From the NCBI RefSeq assembly GCF_001190785.1, contig NZ_LGSS01000001.1:310001-374000 (forward strand): DNA of 64,000 nucleotides. The letters run 5' to 3'. The notes under the pieces are model-generated. The model saw nothing but the letters and a program-made list of their open reading frames with translations, was not told the DNA's origin and searched no databases. Shown here one piece after another: positions 57,134 through 64,000 of this stretch. How positions within the stretch are numbered: position 1 is the first letter of the stretch; the number at the start of each line of letters is the position of its first letter. The position numbers were made by a program, and so were the translations under genes. Origin of the DNA: Gottschalkia purinilytica. GTDB taxonomy: Bacteria > Bacillota > Clostridia > Tissierellales > Gottschalkiaceae.

Positions 57134-58150
57134 ATGATCTTAAAATTAAAAAATAGTTGCATTACTATAATTCCTGGACTTATAGTATGTAGTTTAATTG
57201 CTTATATAAGCAATCTAATAAGTACTTTCTTACCTTCTTTAGGTGCATCTCCTATAGCTATCTTTTTAGGACTACTTATAGGAAACACATTTGGTAATAA
57301 AGATATCTATAAAAAGGGAGTTAAATTTTCAGAAAGAGACTTATTATCTTACTCAATAGTATTGCTTGGAGGAACCTTAAGTATAAATGCAATTTTAGAA
57401 CTAGGTATATCTGGTGTATGTTTTATCATAATTCAAATGATAATAACTATTTTAGGAACAATCTTAATTGGTAGAAGTCTAAACTTTTCTCAAAATTTTC
57501 GTCTTCTTATGGCAAGTGGTAATGCAGTATGTGGTTCTTCTGCTATAGCCGCTACTTCTCCTGTTATAAACTCTAATGACGAAGATAAAGCTATCTCCAT
57601 TACAATTGTTAACCTGATAGGAACTATTCTTATGTTTATCCTTCCTATAGTTGCTAAGTTATTGTTTTCTCATGAAACAGTAAAAACTTCTGCTTTAATA
57701 GGTGGTATTCTTCAATCTGTAGGTCAAGTTGTTGGAAGTGGTAGTATGGTAAATGAGCAAGTAAAAGATTTGTCTACTATATTCAAAATTGTTCGTATAA
57801 TCTTCTTAGTATTTGTTATTTTAAGTTTTAGTATTATAAAGAAAAAATCTTCAGATGATAATACTCAAGCTGATAAAACTAATACTAAGTCTAAATTAAA
57901 CATACCTTGGTATATATTTGGATTTTTTATAACTTGTTCATTATATAGTATAGGAATAATTTCTCCATATCTTTCTAAAGTTTTTAAAACTGTAAGTAAT
58001 AACTTTGAAATAATTGCACTTGCAGGTATAGGAATGAGTGTAAACTTTAAAACTCTCATCAAACAAGGACTAAAATCCTCAGTTTATGCCTTATTAGTAG
58101 CCATTATTCAGATATTATCTGCTGTATTACTCATAGATATATTTATTTAA
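57134..58150 (+). CDS. YeiH-family putative sulfate exporter (UPF0324)
   Basis: A 338-residue membrane protein with about ten helices. ASPIAIFLGLLIGNTFG near residue 38, LSYSIVLLGGTLSINAIL and the glycine-rich GNAVCGSSAIAATSPVI mark the YeiH/UPF0324 family, annotated as putative sulfate exporters. Direct transport evidence for the family is limited. AGGAGG seven bases before the ATG. Divergent from a LysR gene. Confidence 0.88.
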   Translation: MILKLKNSCITIIPGLIVCSLIAYISNLISTFLPSLGASPIAIFLGLLIGNTFGNKDIYKKGVKFSERDLLSYSIVLLGGTLSINAILELGISGVCFIIIQMIITILGTILIGRSLNFSQNFRLLMASGNAVCGSSAIAATSPVINSNDEDKAISITIVNLIGTILMFILPIVAKLLFSHETVKTSALIGGILQSVGQVVGSGSMVNEQVKDLSTIFKIVRIIFLVFVILSFSIIKKKSSDDNTQADKTNTKSKLNIPWYIFGFFITCSLYSIGIISPYLSKVFKTVSNNFEIIALAGIGMSVNFKTLIKQGLKSSVYALLVAIIQILSAVLLIDIFI

Positions 58151-58239
58151 TATATTTATTAAATCTTTTAAAATGGACAACTCAATATTCTATCTAATAT
58201 TATTATAATCATATATTACAAATATTCTTGTAACATAGA

Positions 58240-58268
58240 TTGTTTCTTGGCTGAAGATAATATATAAT
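58240..58268 (+). promoter_or_regulatory. Promoter of BMC shell gene
   Basis: TTGTTT (58240-58245), 17 bases, TATAAT (58263-58268), about 45 bases before the start codon. Confidence 0.6.
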
Positions 58269-58314
58269 AGATACCTAAGGAATTTTTATTTCGTATTATT
58301 GAGGAGGTTTTTTT

Positions 58315-58596
58315 ATGGCAGCACGTGAAGCTTTAGGAATGATAGAAACTCGTGGATTAGTTCCTGCATTAGAAGCGGCAGATGCTATGGTAAAAGCTGC
58401 AAGCGTCACATTTTGGGGATACAAATCAATTGGTGGTGGACTTGTTTCAGTTATTGTTAGAGGAGATGTTGGAGCTGTTAACGCTGCAATAGATGCTGGA
58501 GTGGAAGCAGTAAGGCTAGTTGGAGAACTTAACTCAGTTAATGTAATCCCTGCACCTCATTTAGAACTTGAAGAAGCTTTATCACGAAAATTATAA
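58315..58596 (+). CDS. Bacterial microcompartment shell protein (BMC-H)
   Basis: A 93-residue hexameric shell protein of the PduA/EutM/CcmK type: [21 protein letters not shown], then the pore-lining [20 protein letters not shown] and [10 protein letters not shown]. The residues around the pore (KSIGGGL) differ from the usual K-I-G-S/G-G but keep the glycines. There are no other microcompartment genes within 20 kb on either side in this window, so the shell gene is an orphan. AGGAGG sits before the ATG and a terminator follows, so it is a monocistronic unit. Confidence 0.9.
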   Translation: MAAREALGMIETRGLVPALEAADAMVKAASVTFWGYKSIGGGLVSVIVRGDVGAVNAAIDAGVEAVRLVGELNSVNVIPAPHLELEEALSRKL

Positions 58597-58610
58597 AAAT
58601 CAATTAAAAG

Positions 58611-58637
58611 CTGCTATATCATATATGGCAGTTTTTT
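58611..58637 (+). terminator. Terminator of BMC gene
   Basis: CTGCTATAT (58611-58619) and ATATGGCAG (58623-58631), one G-U, followed by six T. Confidence 0.85.
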
Positions 58638-58732
58638 AATTATATCCATTGTTAAAAAATTTTCCTAATGCATTATTTCTAATATACATCAATATTTATA
58701 CGAACTTATTATACATTTTAGGGGGCATGAAC

Positions 58733-59518
58733 ATGAAAAAATTTTGGTTTCATCTTAAAGAACTTTTACCTACAATTATTATAGCCGGTACAGTTGGTCT
58801 CATATTAGGTATAAAGAATGTAGAGCTTAACTTCAGAACATCCATAATAATTTTTGTACCATTATTTTTCATTATTCTTACAGTATTGATTATAAAAAAT
58901 ATATTTGGTACTACAAAGCTATTAGAAAAAGGAAAGTATGATGAACTTATAGAAAAATGTGAAGAAAATCTTGAATATGGCAGACTGAATAAGAAACAAA
59001 AAAATGCTTTTATAAACAATATTGCAGTTGCATATCATAGGATGGGTAACTTCATTAAGTCAAAAGAGATATTTGATAAAATAGATACGGGTAATTTAGA
59101 TAAAAATTTAAGATATATATATTATACATTTAAAATAGAAAATGCTTTACTAACTGATAAATACTCTGAGAATATAGAAGAATATATCAAAAAAGCTCTT
59201 GATATTTATAAGTTATCTAGTTTCTATCCTACATTAGCATACTATGAAGCATTACATAATAATGAAAATAAATCTCTAGAATATATAAATAATTATATAA
59301 ACTCAGATGATAGTAAAAAATCAATATGGTCATTTTTCAATACAAGCTTAATTTTTGATAAGTTTATATATGATATAGAAAATAATTATCTTATTGGAAT
59401 TACTTATTTGGAATTAGAAAAAAGTGATCTTGCTAAAGAATACTTATTAAAAGCTACTAAGTGTGAATATGATAACTACTTTACTTCAAAAGCAAGGGAG
59501 TTACTTAGAGAAATATAA
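58733..59518 (+). CDS. Membrane-anchored TPR-like protein
   Basis: A 261-residue protein with two N-terminal membrane helices (about residues 10-28 and 36-56) and a cytoplasmic helical-repeat region from about 65 onward. Helix pairs such as KNAFINNIAVAYHRMGNF and IYYTFKIENALL, LIGITYLELEKSDLAKEYL resemble tetratricopeptide repeats. The open frame runs upstream, but GGGGG is correctly spaced for the second of two ATG codons, at 58733. Followed by a nucleotidyltransferase gene 28 bases on. Function unknown; the repeat region suggests protein-protein contact. Confidence 0.7.
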   Translation: MKKFWFHLKELLPTIIIAGTVGLILGIKNVELNFRTSIIIFVPLFFIILTVLIIKNIFGTTKLLEKGKYDELIEKCEENLEYGRLNKKQKNAFINNIAVAYHRMGNFIKSKEIFDKIDTGNLDKNLRYIYYTFKIENALLTDKYSENIEEYIKKALDIYKLSSFYPTLAYYEALHNNENKSLEYINNYINSDDSKKSIWSFFNTSLIFDKFIYDIENNYLIGITYLELEKSDLAKEYLLKATKCEYDNYFTSKARELLREI

Positions 59519-59546
59519 ATACAATATATATAAATGAGGTAAAATT

Positions 59547-60353
59547 ATGAATGAAAGAATTCCTAATATTTTAAAACCATTATTGAACGAATATGTTGTG
59601 AAGCTTAAAGATTGTTATAAAGATAATATATTCGGTGTATATATCTATAATTCAGTAGCATTAGGGGCATTTGATGTAAATAAAAGTGACATTGATATTT
59701 TAACCATTATAAACAGAGATTTTACAAATGAGGAAATAGTAAAATTAAAAGTAATACATGATGAGCTAAAAAGTAAGTTTAAATATGCTAAAAAAATGGA
59801 AGGAATGTATATTAGAATCGATAATTTAGGTAAGGTCAATTCTGAAATAGAACCATATGTATATTTTGAAAACGGAAAACTTCATGATTCAGGATATTAT
59901 GATATTAATTATGTTACATGGTGGACACTAAAAAATAATGGTATTGAAATAAATAGTCCTAGTATTAGTGAGCTTAATATAGATATTAATTGGAATCATA
60001 TTTTACTAACAATGAATTATAATTTAAATGACTATTGGAAGAAAAAATCAGATAAAAAGCTTATATTTCTTTTAGACGAATGGGTTGAATTCTCAGTTTT
60101 AACTCTGTGCAGAATTTTATTTACACTTGATAATAAAAAAATATCATCTAAGTGTGAAGCTTTAAAATATACCATGAACTGTGTACCTGATGATTGGAAG
60201 TTGTTAGTTAAAGAAGCTATGCGAATAAGAGAGAACTCATCAAAAAAATCTTTATATAAATCAAGAATAAGAAGATCAAAAGAAACAAAAAAGTTTATCA
60301 AATATATAATAAATTACTGTAATGAAAAATATGAATTATCTTCAGTATATTAA
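59547..60353 (+). CDS. Nucleotidyltransferase of the ANT/AadA type
   Basis: A 268-residue protein with an N-terminal nucleotidyltransferase domain and a C-terminal helical domain like DUF4111 of aminoglycoside adenylyltransferases (AadA/ANT(9)). The metal-binding Asp pair is SDIDI at D48 and D50, 11 residues after S36. In true enzymes the motif is GS; here the Gly is N35 (YIYNSVALG), so activity is uncertain. The C-terminal EWVEFSVLTLCRILFTL and ALKYTMNCVPDDW match the family. It may modify an aminoglycoside-like compound; resistance should not be assumed. A degraded copy lies just downstream. Confidence 0.75.
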   Translation: MNERIPNILKPLLNEYVVKLKDCYKDNIFGVYIYNSVALGAFDVNKSDIDILTIINRDFTNEEIVKLKVIHDELKSKFKYAKKMEGMYIRIDNLGKVNSEIEPYVYFENGKLHDSGYYDINYVTWWTLKNNGIEINSPSISELNIDINWNHILLTMNYNLNDYWKKKSDKKLIFLLDEWVEFSVLTLCRILFTLDNKKISSKCEALKYTMNCVPDDWKLLVKEAMRIRENSSKKSLYKSRIRRSKETKKFIKYIINYCNEKYELSSVY

Positions 60354-60652
60354 TATTTTTTATATAAACATAACTTTTAAAAGTCTATACTTAGATAAAA
60401 ATTATTAATGAAATAATTCTTAATATTTCAAAACTGCTATCAAATGAATTTGTATAGAACTTAACTAAGAAAGTTATTAAGATATAATAATTATTTTAAT
60501 GAAAAATATAACAAAATAAAATTCATAGTTTTAAAATATCTATAAAGTAAAGAGGATATCCAGAATAATTTTTTAAATCATTTTGGAATATTCTCTCAAT
60601 ACTTAAAATAAAAGAGCTTTGATCATTAAGACTTTCAAATATAATTATATCT
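60354..60652. other. Gap containing a degraded nucleotidyltransferase relic
   Basis: 299 bases. 60402-60530 holds the relic described separately. The rest (60531-60652) is AT-rich with an imperfect dyad near 60560-60595 and no gene. Confidence 0.5.
60402..60530 (+). pseudogene. Internally deleted relic of the ANT-like gene
   Basis: About 62 bases from 60404 match the start of the ANT-like gene (for example TTAATATTTCAAAAC against CTAATATTTTAAAAC), roughly 75% identical by eye. 60470-60510 then matches the 3' end (ATATAATAATTATTTTAATG and GAAAAATATAA against the terminal codons). About 650 bases between are missing. The start codon position is ATT in the relic. Confidence 0.55.
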
Positions 60653-61678
60653 TTATTTATAAAAATTTTTAATTTGATCGATAGTTAATTCTGTCTTTTC
60701 TGCTATAGTCTCTATATCTAGCACATCTAATAATTTTTTTGCTATACTTATTCTCTCTTCCATTCTGCCTTGGTTTTTAATATCATCAATAAACTTTTTA
60801 CTTTTTTCTAAATCTTGTTTTATTTTATTCCAATACTCCATTTCTTTAGGATATTTGCTTAAATAACTCAATCCTTCATCGCTTATACATATATCCATTT
60901 CTCCTATAACTCCAAAGTTGCCTTTGAAGTTTATTTTTCCTGAATTAACGAGTTGTATTATTCTCCAAAAAATATAATCATCTGTAATTCCTATTTCGCT
61001 ATTTGAAATTATATTTCCAACAACTACTATGGATTTTATGTATTCTCTATCAGTAAATTTCAATATATCTTTATCAAAATAATCTTCACTTACACTTTCT
61101 ACTTTTCCATTTCTATAAGTACGAAGTACTGATTTTTCTTTTGTCAATATTTCCCATTGATTTAAGGAATTTTGATATTCTACACTATCTATTTTTCTTG
61201 CATCTTTCATATATTTATCTAAGTTCTCAGGAGCAATTCCTCCTGGTGATTTTACTAATATTATGCTTTTACTATATCTTACAATAATATCAGAAACATC
61301 AACAGTGTAAATATTCACTGATTTATCTTTTAATAAATGAAGTACATAAATCATTCCACATATCTCTTTATCATATTGTCCATACCAAAGGTATATGGTA
61401 TCATTATCATTTATTTTAGAAATTTTATTATAAAGCTTATCATAATTTTCTTTTAATTTATCTATATCATTATTGTGAATATACGAATATTGTTCATTAC
61501 GTTCTTTTAGCAAATTTACTCTATCATCTATATTAATTGGATTGTCTATTACTCCATTTGATAAATTATCATAAAAAGATATAACTTTATCTCCGACAAT
61601 TGATTTTTCTCTATTAATTGCATATTTGAAAATTACTTCTGCACTTTCTGAAAAAACTATATGAATTACTTTCCCCAC
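60653..61678 (-). CDS. DUF1835/DUF3658 protein with an Rpn-like C-terminal tail
   Basis: A 341-residue protein. Residues 1-120 match DUF1835 (KVIHIVFSESAEVIFKYAI, DTIYLWYGQYDKEICGMIYVL) and the middle matches DUF3658. The last 37 residues (ERISIAKKLLDVLDIETIAE plus KTELTIDQIKNF) resemble the helical tail of Rpn/PD-(D/E)XK recombination-promoting nuclease proteins, but the nuclease domain itself is absent. The ORF begins at an ATG at 61694-61696, but that ATG lies before GGAGG, which fits the GTG at 61676-61678. Function unknown. Confidence 0.7.
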   Translation of the reverse strand: MGKVIHIVFSESAEVIFKYAINREKSIVGDKVISFYDNLSNGVIDNPINIDDRVNLLKERNEQYSYIHNNDIDKLKENYDKLYNKISKINDNDTIYLWYGQYDKEICGMIYVLHLLKDKSVNIYTVDVSDIIVRYSKSIILVKSPGGIAPENLDKYMKDARKIDSVEYQNSLNQWEILTKEKSVLRTYRNGKVESVSEDYFDKDILKFTDREYIKSIVVVGNIISNSEIGITDDYIFWRIIQLVNSGKINFKGNFGVIGEMDICISDEGLSYLSKYPKEMEYWNKIKQDLEKSKKFIDDIKNQGRMEERISIAKKLLDVLDIETIAEKTELTIDQIKNFYK

Positions 61679-61802
61679 AGCATCCTCCAAGATCATATAA
61701 AATATTCTTTGCTTAATATCTATTTAATTATACCATTAAATACCATATATCACTATTTCTTTTATACAATATTTAATTATTTAATAGACTCTTAATAATA
61801 TC

Positions 61803-62381
61803 TTATTCTAGCCATGTAGTAACTTCATTCATTTCTTTTCTTGGTCTCGGATAAGGATTCTGATCTGGATAGCCTATTGCTAATGCAGCTATTAACTCAT
61901 ATTTTTCATCTGTAGCCCAAGAAGTTATTATTTCTGATATATAAGAAACATCACAAATCCAAAGGGTTCCTAGCTCTAAATCTTGAGATACTAAAATCAT
62001 ATTCTGAATGCAAGCACCAATAGATTGTACATCTGTAATACCCCTGTGGTAACTATAATCCTCTTCTATCTTTGAATATGGATTAAAAACTAGTACTACA
62101 GCACTTGATTCATCCATAGCCTTTATACTACCTTCACAGCTACCAATACTCTTACCTTCTTTTTTAATTTTATATATATTTTCTCTCATTAACTCTACTA
62201 GTTCATCTTTTTTATATCCCTCTACAACAATAAATCGCCATGGTTGTCTGTTCTTTCCAGATGGTGCTTTTATACCAGCTGAAATTATTTTTTCTATAGC
62301 TTCTTTCTCTAATTTTGCTTCTTTAAATTTTCTAATACTTCGTCTACTTTCTATTGCTTCGACTACATTCATTTTTTTCAC
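61803..62381 (-). CDS. Nitroreductase-family protein
   Basis: A 192-residue FMN-dependent oxidoreductase. The FMN-binding N-terminus is IESRRSIRKFKE; later GIKAPSGKNRQPWRFIVVEG is the family's second motif and AIGYPDQNPYPRPRKEMNE the C-terminal one. These enzymes reduce nitro groups or quinones or act as iodotyrosine-like dehalogenases; the physiological substrate is unknown. Its ATG is behind a GAGGTG. Monocistronic, terminator of the next gene upstream separates them. Confidence 0.9.
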   Translation of the reverse strand: MKKMNVVEAIESRRSIRKFKEAKLEKEAIEKIISAGIKAPSGKNRQPWRFIVVEGYKKDELVELMRENIYKIKKEGKSIGSCEGSIKAMDESSAVVLVFNPYSKIEEDYSYHRGITDVQSIGACIQNMILVSQDLELGTLWICDVSYISEIITSWATDEKYELIAALAIGYPDQNPYPRPRKEMNEVTTWLE

Positions 62382-62489
62382 CTCATATATTTAATTGTCT
62401 TAGTACACATGTATATATACTTTTAATATTATTTATTCTAATCCTTATATACTTTAATTATCACATATTCCTTACTAAGTCTATAAATA

Positions 62490-62530
62490 AAAAATACGTT
62501 TAAAAGACTTAAAGCCTTTTAACGTATTTC
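62490..62530 (-). terminator. Terminator after MobA-like gene
   Basis: AAATACGTT (62492-62500) and AACGTATTT (62521-62529), extended inward by AAAAG / CTTTT with a bulge, followed by T on the minus strand. Confidence 0.75.
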
Positions 62531-62618
62531 TATAATTATGTTACGATACTATTCTATTTATACAGTTTTTCACTGTTTTTACTTACAAAAAGAGGCTATA
62601 AATTATTTCAAACTTTTA

Positions 62619-63188
62619 TTATCTACACATACTACTTAAAATCATATTATAATCTTCCATAGTATCTATATCTGTCAAAATACCTGGATCTCCAATGTCT
62701 ATGTGTGTAAATCCTTGTGTTCTTACAAACTCCCTTAAATTAGTGTATTTAAAATCTTGCAGTAAGTCCTCAATTAGAAAATTCTTAATGAGTATAGGAT
62801 GACCTTTTCTTCTGTTATATCGAGGAATAACTATGTCTGCATCTACATTTAACATACTTTTATATGTTTTCTTATTAATTAGTGGATAATCACCAGGAGT
62901 AATAAAAAAACGATCTTTATTAATATATTTCAAACCTTTTTTTACCGAACTAAACATACCTGTTTTATAATCTTCATTAAAGACTATTTCTACTTTAGGA
63001 TATTTATTCAATACACGTATAATTTCTTCTATACGATATCCTCCAACAACTATTATCTTAGAGCATACATCATACATTCCTTCGATACATTTTTCTATGA
63101 CACACTTTCCATCTATATCTAATGTCATTTTATATTTTCCTGCTCTTGTTGACATACCAGCAGCTAGAACAATACCTTCTACATTCAT
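62619..63188 (-). CDS. MobA/MocA-like nucleotidyltransferase for molybdenum cofactor
   Basis: A 189-residue NTP transferase. The GTP/CTP-binding loop is GIVLAAGMSTRAGKYKM; the ITPGDYPLINKKTY and VIPRYNRRKGHPILI segments are as in MocA, the CTP:molybdopterin cytidylyltransferase. It lies 17 bases from the xanthine dehydrogenase-like gene on the same strand, so it is likely co-transcribed and matures that enzyme's cofactor. MobA (GTP) versus MocA (CTP) cannot be fully settled; the partner gene favours MocA. Confidence 0.85.
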   Translation of the reverse strand: MNVEGIVLAAGMSTRAGKYKMTLDIDGKCVIEKCIEGMYDVCSKIIVVGGYRIEEIIRVLNKYPKVEIVFNEDYKTGMFSSVKKGLKYINKDRFFITPGDYPLINKKTYKSMLNVDADIVIPRYNRRKGHPILIKNFLIEDLLQDFKYTNLREFVRTQGFTHIDIGDPGILTDIDTMEDYNMILSSMCR

Positions 63189-63205
63189 AAAATTAGTATC
63201 GCTCC

Positions 63206-64000
63206 TTATACCCTATCCTTATTTTTAAGTGCCATAAGTACTTTTTCAGGTGTCATAGGAAGACTATTTATTCTAACCCCTACTGCATTATAAATAGCTT
63301 CTCTTATAGCAGGTGCAGATGTATTTAGTGTAACTTCTCCAACTGATTTAGCTCCATATGGACCTGATGGTTCATAACTATCATCAAATTCAACGATTAT
63401 GTTACCAAAGTCTTTTCTTGTTGGAACTTTATAAGTCATAAAACTATTAGTTTCCATTTTCCCTTTATCATTCATTCTAACCTCTTCATGTAGGGCCATA
63501 CCTATTCCATGAAGTATACCACCTTCTGCTTGTATTTTAGCAAGAGTTGGATTTATTGGTGTTCCTATATCAACAACTCCTACAAAGTTCTCAACAAAAA
63601 CTTTTCCTGTATCAGTATTAACTTCTACCTCTGCAAATGCAGCTATATATGGTGGTGGTGATTTATAACATACATATGAATCAGATGCAATTAGTTCTTT
63701 TTGAGCATATAAAAGAGTTTTTCCAAGCTCTCCTAAAGTCATATTTTTACTAATACCATCAATAGTTATCTTTCCTTTATCAAAATTAATTGATCTAACT
63801 GGAACATTAAGAATTCTTGCAGCTTCTTCAATTATCATCTTCCTCATTTTTTCTCCAGTTTTCTTAACTGCATTACCTGTTACATAAGTTGTACTTGATG
63901 CATAAGCTCCACTATCAAACGGTGTAAGGTCTGTATCTGATGATAACACTGTAATATCTTCTGTTTTAATCCCTACTGCCTCAGCACAGATTTGTGAAAG
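63206..64000 (-). CDS. Molybdenum hydroxylase large subunit (xanthine dehydrogenase family), N-terminus beyond window
   Basis: The last 264 residues of the molybdopterin-binding subunit of a xanthine dehydrogenase-family enzyme. The open frame continues through the right edge, so the true start lies outside; the first visible residues are LSQICAEAVGIK. YASSTTYVTGNAV and AEGGILHGIGMALHEEV fit the C-terminal half, and GPYGAKSVGEVTLN carries the catalytic glutamate. Substrate (purine or other heteroaromatic) is not deducible from the fragment. Next to a MocA-like gene. Confidence 0.88.
   Translation of the reverse strand, partial: LSQICAEAVGIKTEDITVLSSDTDLTPFDSGAYASSTTYVTGNAVKKTGEKMRKMIIEEAARILNVPVRSINFDKGKITIDGISKNMTLGELGKTLLYAQKELIASDSYVCYKSPPPYIAAFAEVEVNTDTGKVFVENFVGVVDIGTPINPTLAKIQAEGGILHGIGMALHEEVRMNDKGKMETNSFMTYKVPTRKDFGNIIVEFDDSYEPSGPYGAKSVGEVTLNTSAPAIREAIYNAVGVRINSLPMTPEKVLMALKNKDRV

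Overview
The window is low-GC, spore-former-type Firmicutes DNA. Supporting signs are strong AGGAGG ribosome sites, frequent GTG/TTG starts, many hairpin-plus-T terminators, a GerM lipoprotein, a HisZ-dependent short HisG and a TPP riboswitch. The gene content fits a Clostridia member, most likely Peptostreptococcaceae-like; that placement is an inference from gene style, not a database match. Most of the window is ordinary chromosome, with long minus-strand runs broken by short plus-strand units.

Layout. 1-4.5 kb (minus): an FtsA-like gene cut by the window edge, then lepB-queG-ylxP-nth as one operon, then nfo. 4.7-8.6 kb (plus): a SufS-like aminotransferase and two tandem RodA/FtsW paralogs, each with its own promoter and near-identical terminator. 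8.6-20.1 kb (mainly minus): GerM lipoprotein, Nudix hydrolase, nucleoside kinase, CBS protein, two pseudouridine synthases, an RNA m5C methyltransferase, PssA, a radical SAM protein, a polysaccharide deacetylase, and small plus-strand genes (MltG-like LysM protein, DUF1540). 20.5-28.1 kb (minus): a complete histidine operon hisZGDCBHAF(IE) behind a recognisable promoter, followed in coordinate by a polar amino-acid ABC transporter (28.7-30.9 kb). 31-42 kb: HAD phosphatase, DUF2935, amidase with an SLH-like tail, a peroxiredoxin-fold protein that has lost its catalytic residues, RecX, M18 and M20 peptidases, a His/Cys-rich DUF1292 protein, MnmA, and a truncated DUF606 gene next to a large palindrome.

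42-50 kb: two tandem PTS_EIIC_2 membrane proteins, two-subunit L-serine dehydratase, and a thiamine-salvage operon (TPP riboswitch-thiW-thiD-thiM). 50-58 kb: a CtpE-like P-type ATPase with a direct-repeat operator candidate, a DUF421 gene split at an A-AAA-AAC heptamer, MsrA, a divergent XRE regulator pair sharing three GAAC-N5-GTTC dyads, a DdrA/Rad52-like candidate, and a LysR/YeiH divergent pair. 58-64 kb: an orphan microcompartment shell gene, a TPR membrane protein, a nucleotidyltransferase and its internally deleted relic, a DUF1835 protein with an Rpn-like tail, a nitroreductase, and a MobA-like protein next to a molybdenum hydroxylase subunit cut by the right edge.

No CRISPR array, rRNA, tRNA or intact insertion sequence was seen. 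The most unusual items are the catalytically dead peroxiredoxin, the in-frame slippery heptamer in the DUF421 gene, the shared XRE operators, and the 12-base alternative pairing between the TPP aptamer and its terminator.
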